Part shown: one piece after another, positions 16,780 to 26,297 of the stretch
Numbering within the stretch: position 1 is the first letter of the stretch
Layout: each line of letters begins with the position of its first letter
Assembly: GCA_040388375.1 (NCBI GenBank)
Contig: JAZKBU010000001.1
Span: 186,001 to 250,000, forward strand
Source of the DNA: Bacteroidota bacterium
Lineage (GTDB): Bacteria; Bacteroidota; Bacteroidia; UKL13-3
Direction: 5' to 3'
DNA: 64,000 nt
Made by a program: the position numbers and the translations under genes
The notes under the pieces: generated by a model
Databases searched by the model: none
What the model was told of the DNA's origin: nothing
The model's input: the letters and a program-made list of their open reading frames with translations, nothing else

Positions 16780-19050
16780 TTAATTAGCCATTTCGCTTAC
16801 AAAGTGAATATGCATTAAATGCAAATCGTTTTTGGTAAACTCATCGCCAAACTCGCCCATAGCGGCTTCCAATACGTTTTCGTTGGTTTCTTTAAAGAAA
16901 TCCATTACGTAACCTACGTTTTCTTCATCGGCTAAATCGTTTACATATTTTTTCAAGCTTAGTTTGGTACCTGAATATACTATGTTTTCTATTTCTGACA
17001 GTAAATCGTCCATAGTCATGTTCTGGCTACGGGCTATATCTGACAAGGCTATTTTTTTATCGATATTGGTAATAATAACTACCTTTTTAGCTGATTTATT
17101 AACTACTGATTTGATAACTACATCTTCGGAACGTTCTATTTCATTTTCCTTCACGTATTTATCAATCATCTCTAAAAATGGCTTACCATATTTTTGAGCT
17201 TTACCAATATTAACACCGGTAATTTTGCTCATTTCATCCATGGTAATAGGATACTTAAATGCCATTTCCTGCAATGAAGTTTCCTGAAAAATAATGTATG
17301 GTGGTAAGCCTTTGGCTTTGGCTTCTTTTCTACAAAGGTCTTTCAGCATGGCTAAAAGCACTTCATCGTAAACCATTTCTATTTGCCCACTGTCATCATC
17401 GTCATCCGTGTATCTTTCAAACTTGGTATCAAGCGCTATATCAAACTTGGTTGGGTTTTTAATAAACTCTTCGCCCTTTTCGCTTACACTTAATAAACCG
17501 TAGGTTTCAATGTTTTTACTTACTTGTCCGTTTAACAACAAACCTCTTATTACCGATTTCCAGAAATTTTCTTCTTTGTCTTTTCCTTTGGCAAAATAAG
17601 GCGACTTATCTAAGCCACCCAATTGTACTTCGTGGCTTTTTTTGCCCACCAACATATCAACGGTGGTTTTAAGTATATGCTTACTTTTGGTTGAGTTAAT
17701 GGTTTGTAATGCTAAAACAGCTTCTGCTCTGGCATCCGTTTTTTCTTTCGGATGTTTACAGTTATCGCAACGGCTATTGCATTTACCATCATCGTATTCT
17801 TCGCCAAAATAGTTCAGCAAAAACTTACGCCTGCAAGCGGAGGTTTCGGCAAATGCCTGCATTTCAAATATTAAAAGCTCCCCTATTTCTCTTTCGGCTA
17901 CGGGTTTATCTTTTAAAAATTTTTCTAATTTTTCTGCATCGGCCGGGTTATAAAACATAACACATTCGCCATCCAAACCATCTCTACCCGCTCTTCCTGT
18001 TTCCTGGTAATAGCCTTCTATACTTTTTGGAATATCATAATGGATTACAAACCTAACATCGGGCTTGTCTATACCCATACCAAAGGCAATAGTTGCTACT
18101 ATTACATCGGAGTCTTCCATCAAAAACTTATCCTGATGGCTTGCTCTTACTTTAGCGTCTAACCCGGCATGGTAAGGTAAGGCTTTGATGCCATTGGCCT
18201 GTAAAATACTCGATATTTCTTCTACCTTTTTACGGCTTAAACAATATATAATGCCTGATTTGCCTGACATACGTTGTTTAATGTAAGAAACTATTTCTTT
18301 CATTGCTTCGCCCTTTTTACCTTTTGAGCGAACATCGTAATATAGGTTATTTCTATTGAATGACGATTTAAAAACAATCGCATCAAGCATTTGCAAATTT
18401 TTCTGAATGTCTTGCTGTACTTTTGGAGTAGCTGTAGCGGTTAAAGCCATTACCGGAACATCTTTTATTTCCTTAATCATAGCCTTAATTCTGCGGTACT
18501 CCGGTCTAAAATCATGACCCCACTCTGAAATACAATGTGCCTCATCAACAGCCACAAATGATATATTGATTGATTTTAAGAAATCTATCGTTTCGTCTTT
18601 CTTTAATGTTTCGGGTGCTATATAAAGCATTTTGGTTTTACCCGCAGTAATATCGCGCTTTACGGTAGCTATTTCTGTTTTATTGAGTGATGAATTTAAA
18701 AAATGAGCTACCTGCTCGCTGCCAAGTGATCTGATTGCATCTACCTGATTTTTCATCAAAGCTATTAATGGAGAAATAATAATAGCTGTTCCTTCTTTAA
18801 TTAAGGCCGGTAATTGGTAGCATAACGACTTACCGCCACCGGTTGGCATAATAACGAACACATCGTCACCATCCATTAGGGTTTGTATAATTTGTTCTTG
18901 CTCGTCTTTAAAGCCCTCAAATCCAAAATATTTTTTGAGCGCCCCTTTTAAGTCAACAGTACTTTTACTCTTACTTGCCTTTGCAGGACTTTTGGCCTCT
19001 ACTTTTTTTGCACTTGTTGCCTTTTCTTTCACACTTTTCTCTGCCTTCAT
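16780..19050 (-). CDS. recQ: ATP-dependent DNA helicase RecQ
   Basis: 756 aa. The Walker A motif TGGGKSLCY lies at about 70-78, the DEAH box at 169-172 (VAVDEAHCISEWGHDFRPEY) and helicase motifs V/VI near 300-350 (IAFGMGIDKPDVRFVIHYD, QETGRAGRDG). The zinc-binding Cys cluster follows (ACRRKFLLNYFG, DGKCNSRCDNCKHP), then the RQC domain and an HRDC-like domain (about 570-640). RecQ unwinds recombination intermediates. The first 32 residues are a Lys/Ala/Ser-rich basic extension. The C-terminal 100 residues beyond HRDC are a helical extension also seen in Bacteroidota homologues. Confidence 0.95.
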   Translation of the reverse strand: MKAEKSVKEKATSAKKVEAKSPAKASKSKSTVDLKGALKKYFGFEGFKDEQEQIIQTLMDGDDVFVIMPTGGGKSLCYQLPALIKEGTAIIISPLIALMKNQVDAIRSLGSEQVAHFLNSSLNKTEIATVKRDITAGKTKMLYIAPETLKKDETIDFLKSINISFVAVDEAHCISEWGHDFRPEYRRIKAMIKEIKDVPVMALTATATPKVQQDIQKNLQMLDAIVFKSSFNRNNLYYDVRSKGKKGEAMKEIVSYIKQRMSGKSGIIYCLSRKKVEEISSILQANGIKALPYHAGLDAKVRASHQDKFLMEDSDVIVATIAFGMGIDKPDVRFVIHYDIPKSIEGYYQETGRAGRDGLDGECVMFYNPADAEKLEKFLKDKPVAEREIGELLIFEMQAFAETSACRRKFLLNYFGEEYDDGKCNSRCDNCKHPKEKTDARAEAVLALQTINSTKSKHILKTTVDMLVGKKSHEVQLGGLDKSPYFAKGKDKEENFWKSVIRGLLLNGQVSKNIETYGLLSVSEKGEEFIKNPTKFDIALDTKFERYTDDDDDSGQIEMVYDEVLLAMLKDLCRKEAKAKGLPPYIIFQETSLQEMAFKYPITMDEMSKITGVNIGKAQKYGKPFLEMIDKYVKENEIERSEDVVIKSVVNKSAKKVVIITNIDKKIALSDIARSQNMTMDDLLSEIENIVYSGTKLSLKKYVNDLADEENVGYVMDFFKETNENVLEAAMGEFGDEFTKNDLHLMHIHFVSEMAN

Positions 19051-19297
19051 TTTTTGTATTATTAATTAATAAAAAAGTACGCTAATTTAATACAGGTATT
19101 TGATTTATCGAAATTATTATTGATAAAATATTTGTCATAAAAAAAACATGTCAGCACTGCCAACAAATAGCTAGTTATAAGCAAATTATGCCTTAAATTA
19201 AATGTTTACTTGAGTCAATGTTTAACCAAATTTTAAAAGGAATTATGATTGTGTTTACTATAAAGTTTATTTTGTGTGCAGTTATTTTGTAATGGGC

Positions 19298-20044
19298 TTA
19301 TGCTTTAAAATACAAATCGCCTTGTTCGTAGCTAATGCATTCATTTTCGGTTAGTAAAGTCAATTGGTCGTTTTTTAACCCATAAGGTTTATAGTTTAAC
19401 GGACTTAATAAATCAAGTATTGCTTTTCTGTTTTCGCCATTGCTTATTTCTATTTGAATAAGGGGCTTAAATTTGGCAATGGTATTCATTAAATCAGGGA
19501 ACAGGTAAACTTCGTACCCTTCTACATCGCATTTTATAAAATCTAGTTTGGTAATGGAAGCAAATAACTCGTCCGGTATTTTCATTTCTGCTTCAAAGGT
19601 TTCTAAACCTGTACCATTTTCTTTTTCGGCTAAAACATGGGTTAAACCATGTCTGAAAACACCATCAATAATGGGTGTTCCCATTGTTATTTTTTTATTC
19701 TCGGCTCCTAACGCTACCTGGTGTAATTGAATATTTGGTAATGCAAACTTATGTGCATTGCGCTTAAATACATTGGCAAATAAAGGTACTGGCTCAATGG
19801 CAAATACTTTTCCTGTTTTGCCACAAAGTCTGGAAATATTGGTACTGTAATAACCAACATTGGCCCCTATATCAATACAAACCCAGCCTTCTTTCACCAT
19901 TTTTTTCAAATAAAACAGCTCGGGGTACTTTGCTTTTAATAGTCCGGCATTGGTTGCTCTTAAATACACATCGCTTACAATGGAAAGGTAAGCTTCTAAA
20001 CCAAGGGTTTTAAGTAAAAATGTACGGATTGTTTTTTCTATCAT
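19298..20044 (-). CDS. FkbM-family methyltransferase
   Basis: 248 aa. The SAM-binding motif is VCIDIGANVGYYSTNI (about 56-71), followed by KVFAIEPVPLFANVFKRN (motif post I). The acidic LDFIKCDVEGYEVYLF segment (about 165-180) is characteristic of FkbM family methyltransferases, which usually O-methylate sugars of glycans or natural products. It lies near a GT2 glycosyltransferase, which supports an exopolysaccharide or surface-glycan role. Its start is three bases past the stop of the upstream DUF4834 gene. Confidence 0.88.
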   Translation of the reverse strand: MIEKTIRTFLLKTLGLEAYLSIVSDVYLRATNAGLLKAKYPELFYLKKMVKEGWVCIDIGANVGYYSTNISRLCGKTGKVFAIEPVPLFANVFKRNAHKFALPNIQLHQVALGAENKKITMGTPIIDGVFRHGLTHVLAEKENGTGLETFEAEMKIPDELFASITKLDFIKCDVEGYEVYLFPDLMNTIAKFKPLIQIEISNGENRKAILDLLSPLNYKPYGLKNDQLTLLTENECISYEQGDLYFKA

Positions 20045-20047
20045 CTT

Positions 20048-20269
20048 TTATTTAATTTCTTCAAAGTCAACATACTCTCCCATATTGGAGCTATTTCCTT
20101 TAGTTTTTTTGTTGGCTGTTGAAGGTCCATTTACTTTTACTTCACTATCATCTGTATCCTGATCAAATTTGGGCGCTGCTGTATATGATTGTTTAAAATT
20201 AAACAAAGTACCAAATATAAACCTGGATGCTGCATAAAATATAAATAGATAAATAAGAAATTTAAACAT
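20048..20269 (-). CDS. DUF4834-like small membrane protein
   Basis: 73 aa: one N-terminal membrane helix (FLIYLFIFYAASRFIFGTLF), then a polar tail ending with an acidic GEYVDFEEIK. This is the layout of the DUF4834 family, a Bacteroidota-restricted small membrane protein of unknown role. It is immediately upstream of the FkbM methyltransferase gene (3-base gap), so they form one transcript. Confidence 0.7.
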   Translation of the reverse strand: MFKFLIYLFIFYAASRFIFGTLFNFKQSYTAAPKFDQDTDDSEVKVNGPSTANKKTKGNSSNMGEYVDFEEIK

Positions 20270-20429
20270 GACCTTATTTTATAATAGATGAGCAAATATT
20301 ATTTCAAAAATGATGCTAAAAAAGAAAAATGCTTATTAATTTAATTTGTTAGTTCACAACGCATTGATTAAAAGATAACTTAATTTCATTTAAACACTCT
20401 CTTTTATACACGTAATCGTGTCATAATTA

Positions 20430-21236
20430 TTACACGTTATTGTTCTTAAACTTTAATTTCCGGTAATATTTAAAAATACCGGTATTGGTCAATACTCTTA
20501 TTAGCTTTACTTTAGTCCATATAACCGGGTACATAGCTAAATTTTTTAATGCTATTATAAATGGAAAAGTGGTCCACCCAAAATGGATGTACTCACTGTA
20601 ACCTTGCATACGCTTGTGGTAGGAGGCTCCCTGAACATCGTAATAGGCAATAATGGTATCTATATAGGTTGTTTTAGCTGCAAAGCTTTTAAAGTACTTG
20701 GCAAACCACATATTATCGGCCAGTAGTTTATATTGTGTATCGTACAAACCTATGCGTTCAAATGCTTTTTTATGGGTAAATGCCGCCTGATGGCAAATAG
20801 CGTATCTGCTAAAAAAATCGCTGTATTGTACGGGCTGTCCGTTTAAATAATTAACTCCTGTAGGTTCATTAATGGTTTGCACTTTACCATAAATAAGCTC
20901 CTTGTCAGCGTACTCTTTATTTTCGAAAATGTTTTTGAGTACGTCTTTATTGTATAATAAATCGCCTGCATTTAAAAAGTATATCCACTCGCCTTTGGCT
21001 GCTTTTATGCCTTTGTTCATGGCATCGTAAATGCCTTTATCGGGTTCTGATATAATGGTGCCTGTTTTACTTTGAAACTGTTTGGCAACGGTTAAGGTAT
21101 TGTCTTTTGAGTTTCCATCAACCAACACAAACTCGAAATTCTGATAGCTTTGCTCCATGGCTGATTGCCATGTTTTAGCCAACAATTTTTCTGCATTAAA
21201 AGTAACGGTAACTAAACTAATTAAGGGGTTTGCCAT
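20430..21236 (-). CDS. glycosyltransferase family 2
   Basis: 268 aa. GT-A fold N-terminus (LISLVTVTFNAEKLLAKTW), DGNSKDNT and SEPDKGIYDAMNKGI (about 50-90), then the DxD-equivalent FLNAGDLLYN. The DKGIYDAMNKG pattern is typical of WcaE/WcaA-like transferases of exopolysaccharide synthesis. The enzyme should add a sugar from a nucleotide-sugar to a lipid-linked acceptor. No membrane helix. Separated by 160 bp from the DUF4834 gene. Confidence 0.88.
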   Translation of the reverse strand: MANPLISLVTVTFNAEKLLAKTWQSAMEQSYQNFEFVLVDGNSKDNTLTVAKQFQSKTGTIISEPDKGIYDAMNKGIKAAKGEWIYFLNAGDLLYNKDVLKNIFENKEYADKELIYGKVQTINEPTGVNYLNGQPVQYSDFFSRYAICHQAAFTHKKAFERIGLYDTQYKLLADNMWFAKYFKSFAAKTTYIDTIIAYYDVQGASYHKRMQGYSEYIHFGWTTFPFIIALKNLAMYPVIWTKVKLIRVLTNTGIFKYYRKLKFKNNNV

Positions 21237-21245
21237 TTCTTGCTC

Positions 21246-21368
21246 CTAGAATTTAGGGCAATTGCACTTTTTGTTACGGGCAATTCCCTTTTTACTACTG
21301 CACGATGTTACAGTGCCTAACAAGGCTATAACGACTAGTATACAAATAGTTAATTTATAATATTTCAT
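21246..21368 (-). CDS. tiny lipoprotein (40 aa)
   Basis: An ATG frame of 40 codons too short for usual ORF lists. The product MKYYKLTICILVVIALLGTV followed by TSCSS has a lipoprotein signal with Cys23. The mature peptide is only 18 residues, basic, and ends KKCNCPKF, with two further Cys. It lies 10 bases upstream of the GT2 gene on the same strand, divergent from the ATP synthase operon. A short Cys-containing mature peptide on a lipid anchor could bind metal or haem, but this is speculation. Confidence 0.6.
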   Translation of the reverse strand: MKYYKLTICILVVIALLGTVTSCSSKKGIARNKKCNCPKF

Positions 21369-21386
21369 ACTGCAAATTAAAAATAA

Positions 21387-21414
21387 TTGCTTTAACTTAA
21401 AAAAATTACTTTTG
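21387..21414 (+). promoter_or_regulatory. promoter of the ATP synthase operon
   Basis: TTG at 21387-21389, 17 bases, then TACTTTTG at 21407-21414: this fits the Bacteroidota -33/-7 consensus (TTG, TAnnTTTG). The first ATG is at 21425, only about 10 bases past the -7 box, so the transcript has a very short leader. Confidence 0.6.
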
Positions 21415-21424
21415 CCAATATACT

Positions 21425-21658
21425 ATGAGTGAACAAGACGACAATAAGGAAATTCAGAAAAGTTATGCAAAATATGCAAAATTTATGGCTTTACTAGTAG
21501 GTGCTATTGTAGTAATGCTTGTATTTACTTATTTGGGTAATTGGGCTGACAAGCACTGGCAGTTTAAAAGACCCATTTTAACAATGGTTGGTTTGTTTAT
21601 TGGTTTAGCCATTGGGTTTTACAATTTAATTAAGGGTATTCAAAAGGAAAGTAAGTAA
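21425..21658 (+). CDS. AtpZ/AtpI-family protein
   Basis: 77 aa with two membrane helices (FMALLVGAIVVMLVFTYLGNW, about 18-38, and LTMVGLFIGLAIGFYNLIKG, about 50-69). It matches the AtpZ/AtpI pattern, and the position at the head of the atp operon fits. These small proteins assist assembly or ion supply of F1Fo ATP synthase. The next gene starts 2 bases after its stop. Confidence 0.82.
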   Translation: MSEQDDNKEIQKSYAKYAKFMALLVGAIVVMLVFTYLGNWADKHWQFKRPILTMVGLFIGLAIGFYNLIKGIQKESK

Positions 21659-21659
21659 T

Positions 21660-22076
21660 ATGAAAATTGTTGTGCAGTTTTGTTTGCTAAGTATTGGCAT
21701 AAGTATTCTTATTGGACTGGGAACTAAATGGGCTATAAAGCAGTTTGCCATTAACTTAAATGTAAACGATGCATTGATATGTGTGAGTTTTTATTGTTTG
21801 GTTACTTGCCTAGTATTTTTCATAAGCTATTTGGGTAAAACACAAGGAAACCAACAATTTGTGCTTTTTAGCTATGCCGCTTTAGGGTTACGGTTTGTGA
21901 GCAGTTTGTTTTACGTTTTGTATTATGCGCTAACACACAAAACATACCAATTGGCTTTCATTTTTTATTTTATGCTTCTGTTTATTTTATTTATTGTGTT
22001 TGAAATTTATATCCTTACAACTAAATTGCGCTCCGATTCAGGAAGAAATGAAGCAACCGATGAACAATCTAACTAA
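21660..22076 (+). CDS. membrane protein of the atp operon (AtpI-like position)
   Basis: 138 aa with four predicted membrane helices (VQFCLLSIGISILIGLGT, ALICVSFYCLVTCLVFFISY, FVLFSYAALGLRFVSSLFY, AFIFYFMLLFILFIVFEIY). This is where Bacteroidota operons carry a poorly conserved AtpI-like gene. It overlaps the start of atpB by about 17-29 bases, indicating translational coupling. Probably an assembly factor; not proven by sequence. Confidence 0.65.
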   Translation: MKIVVQFCLLSIGISILIGLGTKWAIKQFAINLNVNDALICVSFYCLVTCLVFFISYLGKTQGNQQFVLFSYAALGLRFVSSLFYVLYYALTHKTYQLAFIFYFMLLFILFIVFEIYILTTKLRSDSGRNEATDEQSN

Positions 22077-23229
22077 CATAAAATCAATAACTAAAAAGGC
22101 CAAAATATCTTTATTAACGATTATATTTTCATTCATTTCAGTATTTTTATTTGCTAATCATGAGCACCAAAATGCAACAAATGATACTTTAAACAGCATT
22201 TCTTCTGACTCAAACACTGCCAAAGAGGCGCAAAATGCCACACATGAGGAAAATCATGGAGCTGGACACGGAGAAGAAAAGTTTGATGCGAATAAAGCCA
22301 TTATGGAACATATTGCCGATGCACACGATTGGCATTTATGGGGACATACTTCGGTTCACTTGCCTATTATATTAAAAACCGACAAAGGTTTCGAGTTTTT
22401 TTCAAGTGGTAAATTTAACCACGGACACGATGCTTACCAAGGTACGCATTACACTTATAAATTAATACACGAAAAAGTAAAAGTTGTAGATGCTACAGGT
22501 AATGTTGACGAAGCTGCTTCTAAAGGTGTGCTTGACTTTTCTATCACTAAAAATGTTTGCTCATTGCTATTATCTGTTTTGGGCTTAATGATTATATTTA
22601 CAGTAGTAGCTCAAGGATATGCAAAAAGAGGTATAGGCTCGCCAAAGGGATTACAAAGCTGGTTGGAACCTATTATTATATTTGTGCGCGATGATATTGC
22701 TAAACCTAATTTAGGTGCTAAATACAGCAAATTCATGCCTTATTTACTAACCGTATTTTTCTTTATCTGGTTCAATAATATTTTAGGCTTGGTTCCCTTT
22801 TTTCCGGGTGGAGCTAATGTAACTGGTAATATAGCTTTAACAATGGTTTTAGCGGTTATTACTTTTTTAATAACAAACTTAAATGGAAACAAAAATTACT
22901 GGAGTCACATATTTTTACCGCATGTGCCTTGGTGGTTATATCCATTAATGATACCTGTAGAGATTATCGGTATCTTTACTAAACCATTTGCCCTAATGAT
23001 TCGTTTGTTTGCTAACATTACCGCAGGACATATATTGGTATTAAGCTTAGTATGCTTAACCTTTATATTCAAGTCTGCTTTGGTGGGAACGGTAGCAACT
23101 CCACTAATCGTTTTCATTAGTGCCATCGAATTACTGGTTGCTTTTATTCAAGCGTTCATTTTCACCATCCTATCGGCATTGTTTATAGGTATGGCTGTTC
23201 AAGAACCTGAACATGATGCACACCATTAA
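22060..23229 (+). CDS. atpB: ATP synthase F0 subunit a
   Basis: 389 aa from ATG 22060 (an ATG at 22048 is also possible; both overlap the previous gene). A signal-like N-terminus is followed by a His/Glu-rich extension (about 20-150) with HEHQN and HGAGHGEE, typical of Bacteroidota. The a-subunit core then follows, with the essential Arg in LMIRLFANITAGH and the final helices AIELLVAFIQAFIFTIL. It forms the proton half-channels facing the c ring. The C-terminus is HDAHH. Confidence 0.95.
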   Translation: MNNLTNIKSITKKAKISLLTIIFSFISVFLFANHEHQNATNDTLNSISSDSNTAKEAQNATHEENHGAGHGEEKFDANKAIMEHIADAHDWHLWGHTSVHLPIILKTDKGFEFFSSGKFNHGHDAYQGTHYTYKLIHEKVKVVDATGNVDEAASKGVLDFSITKNVCSLLLSVLGLMIIFTVVAQGYAKRGIGSPKGLQSWLEPIIIFVRDDIAKPNLGAKYSKFMPYLLTVFFFIWFNNILGLVPFFPGGANVTGNIALTMVLAVITFLITNLNGNKNYWSHIFLPHVPWWLYPLMIPVEIIGIFTKPFALMIRLFANITAGHILVLSLVCLTFIFKSALVGTVATPLIVFISAIELLVAFIQAFIFTILSALFIGMAVQEPEHDAHH

Positions 23230-23274
23230 TAAAAAATAAAAACCATTGTTAAACTTAAAATAAACTAAACTAAA

Positions 23275-23490
23275 ATGACAGGAAGTATCGCTGCAATCGG
23301 AGCTGGCTTAGCCGCAATTGGTGCCGGCTTAGGTATCGGAAGAATCGGGGGATCAGCCATGGAAGGTATGGCTCGTCAACCAGAAGCTGCCAACAAAATT
23401 CAAACTGCAATGCTTATTGCTGCTGCTTTCGTAGAAGCGGTTGCTTTATTCGCAGTGGTGGTAGCTTTGTTAGGTAACGGATCTAACTAA
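23275..23490 (+). CDS. atpE: ATP synthase F0 subunit c
   Basis: 71 aa, two helices. The first contains the tightly packed glycine pattern GAGLGIGRIGG; the polar loop is ARQPEAANKI. The ion-binding Glu lies in AAFVEAVALF. The residue after that Glu is Ala, not Ser/Thr, which favours proton over sodium use. Followed by a hairpin with T run before atpF. Confidence 0.96.
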   Translation: MTGSIAAIGAGLAAIGAGLGIGRIGGSAMEGMARQPEAANKIQTAMLIAAAFVEAVALFAVVVALLGNGSN

Positions 23491-23497
23491 TTAGCAC

Positions 23498-23538
23498 ATA
23501 GCCCGATTGGATTTACTTTAAAATCGGGCTATTTTTTA
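23498..23538 (+). terminator. terminator-like hairpin between atpE and atpF
   Basis: 11-bp perfect stem ATAGCCCGATT / AATCGGGCTAT (23498-23508, 23522-23532), 13-nt loop, then six T. It lies inside the operon, so it probably works as a partial terminator that raises atpE transcript over the downstream genes, or as a 3' stabiliser. Confidence 0.7.
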
Positions 23539-23572
23539 ATTTTACAATTAACAACATAGCATATATAAAATA

Positions 23573-24067
23573 ATGGAATTAGTAACCCCAAGTATTGGAT
23601 TAGTTTTTTGGAGCACATTGGCTTTTGGCTTGTTATTTTTCTTTTTAGGAAAATTTGCATGGAAACCTATCATGAAAACTCTTCAAGAGAGAGAAGATAG
23701 TATAGATGAAGCTTTAAAATCAGCCGAAACTGCCCGCTTACAATTAGAGGCTTTAAAATCAGACAACCAACGTTTATTAAATGAAGCACGTGCTGAGCGT
23801 GATAAAATGTTGAAAGAAGCGAATGAAATTAAAGATCAGATTTTAGCTAAAGCAAAAAACGATGCCAAACAAGAAGGCGATAAAATGATAGCATCTGCCA
23901 AAGAAGCTATTGAAAATGAAAAAGTAAATGCCATGAACCAGTTAAAAACGCAAGTTGCTGTTTTAACTGTTGATTTAGCTGAAAAAGTGCTTCGCAAGAA
24001 AATGGAAGACAGAAGCCAACAAGAAGCTTTTATAAACGACAATTTAAAAAACATTACACTGAACTAA
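23573..24067 (+). CDS. atpF: ATP synthase F0 subunit b
   Basis: 164 aa: one N-terminal membrane helix (GLVFWSTLAFGLLFFFLGKFAW) and a long amphipathic helix that forms the peripheral stalk dimer (REDSIDEALKSAETARLQLE onwards). Ends near the atpH start, 4 bases away. Confidence 0.95.
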   Translation: MELVTPSIGLVFWSTLAFGLLFFFLGKFAWKPIMKTLQEREDSIDEALKSAETARLQLEALKSDNQRLLNEARAERDKMLKEANEIKDQILAKAKNDAKQEGDKMIASAKEAIENEKVNAMNQLKTQVAVLTVDLAEKVLRKKMEDRSQQEAFINDNLKNITLN

Positions 24068-24071
24068 CAAT

Positions 24072-24623
24072 ATGTCTGAATTCAGAGTATCAAGCCGCTA
24101 CGCGAAATCACTAATTGATTTATCTGTTGAACAAAATAGCTTAGATGTGATTTGTTCAGATATTAAATTATTGCTTTCCACTATTCAAAACAATAGTGAG
24201 CTTTCCAACTTATTGAAAAGCCCGGTAGTAAAAGGTGATCAAAAAATGGCGGTAATGACCAAAATATTTGGTACTACTTTCAACAAGTTAACTATGTTGT
24301 TTATTGCAACAATAACACGCAAGAAACGCGAAATGTTATTGGAACCGATAGCTGAAAGTTTTGTAACTCAATACAACGAAATTAAAAAAATAGCTACTGC
24401 TACAGTTAAAACTGCGGTTGAAGCAAACGCTGAAACAATAGCCGAAATAAAAGCATTTTTAACACAACAAAGCGGTAAAAATGTTGACCTAAAATTGGAA
24501 GTTGACCCTTCGTTAATAGGAGGAGTAATGATACAAATGGAGGATCGCTTGTACGATGCAAGTATTAGCGGCAAATTGCGTAAAGCTAAACAAGAATTAT
24601 TAAACACATATATCTCAAAATAA
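24072..24623 (+). CDS. atpH: ATP synthase F1 subunit delta
   Basis: 183 aa. N-terminal helical bundle begins with VSSRYAKSLIDLS; the C-terminal part has the conserved VDPSLIGGVMIQMEDRLYDASI pattern split across strands. It joins the b stalk to the top of F1. Tight spacing to atpF and atpA. Confidence 0.95.
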   Translation: MSEFRVSSRYAKSLIDLSVEQNSLDVICSDIKLLLSTIQNNSELSNLLKSPVVKGDQKMAVMTKIFGTTFNKLTMLFIATITRKKREMLLEPIAESFVTQYNEIKKIATATVKTAVEANAETIAEIKAFLTQQSGKNVDLKLEVDPSLIGGVMIQMEDRLYDASISGKLRKAKQELLNTYISK

Positions 24624-24638
24624 ACTAAAAAAATCAGT

Positions 24639-26216
24639 ATGGTAGAGATTAGACCTGACGAAGTATCGGCAATTATAAGAGAGCAATTGAGCAACTTTAA
24701 ATCGGATGTTGAATTGCAAGAAGTAGGAACGGTGCTTCAAGTGGGCGATGGAATTGCCCGCATTTACGGATTAACTAAAGTTCAATCTGGAGAATTAATT
24801 GAATTTGCTAATGGTGTTCAAGCCATTGTATTAAACTTAGAAGAAGATAATGTAGGAGCGGTATTATTAGGCTCTAGCGATTCTATTATAGAAGGTGACA
24901 CTGTAAAAAGAACAGGACGTATTGCATCTATAAAAGTAGGTGAAGGTATGGTTGGCCGTGTTGTTAATACTTTAGGATTGCCTATTGACGGTAAAGGACC
25001 TATTAGCGGTGATTTGTATGAAATGCCTCTAGAGCGTAAGGCTCCAGGTGTTATTTTCCGCGAGCCGGTTAAAGAACCTCTTCAAACTGGTATTAAAGCT
25101 ATTGACGCCATGATTCCAATTGGACGTGGTCAACGTGAGTTGGTAATTGGTGACAGACAAACCGGTAAAACTGCTGTTTGTATTGATGCTATCATTAACC
25201 AAAAAGAATTTTACGAAGCTGGTAAACCAGTTTATTGTATATATGTAGCTATTGGTCAAAAAGCATCAACGGTGGCTCAGGTTGTAAAAACTTTGGAAGC
25301 TAATGGTGCTATGAAATATACTACTATTGTTACGGCTACTTCATCTGATCCGGCTCCTATGCAGTTTTATGCTCCTATGGCTGGTGCTGCAATTGGTGAG
25401 TTTTTCCGCGATTCAGGAAGACCTGCTTTGGTAGTTTATGATGATTTATCGAAACAAGCTGTAGCTTACCGCGAAGTTTCATTGTTATTACGCAGACCTC
25501 CTGGACGTGAAGCTTATCCTGGTGATGTATTTTATTTACATAGTCGTTTATTAGAGCGTGCTGCTAAAATAAATGCAACTGATTCTATTGCACAAGCAAT
25601 GAATGATATTCCTGATTCAATTAAACACTTGGTTAAAGGTGGTGGATCGTTAACGGCTTTACCAATTATTGAAACGCAAGCGGGTGACGTTTCTGCTTAT
25701 ATTCCAACCAATGTAATTTCTATTACTGATGGCCAGATATTCTTAGAATCGAATTTATTTAATGCGGGTATTCGTCCGGCTATTAACGTAGGTATTTCGG
25801 TATCGCGTGTGGGTGGTAATGCTCAAATTAAATCAATGAAAAAGGTAGCAGGTACTTTAAAATTAGATCAAGCTCAATACCGTGAGTTAGAGGCTTTCTC
25901 TAAATTTGGTTCTGACTTGGATGCTGCTACTAAATCGGTATTGGCAAAAGGTGCCCGTAACGTGGAAATATTGAAACAAGGTCAATTCTCTCCTTTACGT
26001 GCTGACCAACAGGTTGCTATTATTTATTTAGGTACTAAAGGTTTATTATCAAAGGTGCCTGTTAATAAAGTGATTGAGTTTGAAAAAGAATATTTAAATT
26101 TCTTAGAAAGCAAACACAAATCTACTTTAGATGAATTGAAAAAAGGTTTAAGTGATGATGCTGCTGCTGTACTTGAAAAAGTTTGTAAAGAGTTATCAGC
26201 TAAATACGTAGATTAA
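24639..26216 (+). CDS. atpA: ATP synthase F1 subunit alpha
   Basis: 525 aa, normal length. Walker [10 protein letters not shown] (about 170-178), alpha-specific catalytic-site Arg region [13 protein letters not shown], and [20 protein letters not shown]. Non-catalytic nucleotide-binding subunit of F1. No beta gene follows; in Bacteroidota atpD-atpC usually form a separate operon. Confidence 0.97.
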   Translation: MVEIRPDEVSAIIREQLSNFKSDVELQEVGTVLQVGDGIARIYGLTKVQSGELIEFANGVQAIVLNLEEDNVGAVLLGSSDSIIEGDTVKRTGRIASIKVGEGMVGRVVNTLGLPIDGKGPISGDLYEMPLERKAPGVIFREPVKEPLQTGIKAIDAMIPIGRGQRELVIGDRQTGKTAVCIDAIINQKEFYEAGKPVYCIYVAIGQKASTVAQVVKTLEANGAMKYTTIVTATSSDPAPMQFYAPMAGAAIGEFFRDSGRPALVVYDDLSKQAVAYREVSLLLRRPPGREAYPGDVFYLHSRLLERAAKINATDSIAQAMNDIPDSIKHLVKGGGSLTALPIIETQAGDVSAYIPTNVISITDGQIFLESNLFNAGIRPAINVGISVSRVGGNAQIKSMKKVAGTLKLDQAQYRELEAFSKFGSDLDAATKSVLAKGARNVEILKQGQFSPLRADQQVAIIYLGTKGLLSKVPVNKVIEFEKEYLNFLESKHKSTLDELKKGLSDDAAAVLEKVCKELSAKYVD

Positions 26217-26297
26217 TAATAGTAAAAAGTTAATAGGTTGATTGAGGTTGTTTAGGCAATACCGCAATCAACTTATTGACCAATCAACTAAATAAAA

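Noticed and set aside
19051-19297. Possible small RNA or gene between recQ and the FkbM gene
   Set aside because: AT-rich stretch without a frame, hairpin terminator or clear promoter; nothing to support a feature.
23498-23538. End of the atp operon at atpE
   Set aside because: atpF, atpH, atpA and atpG follow with tight spacing and the same strand; the hairpin is treated as internal.
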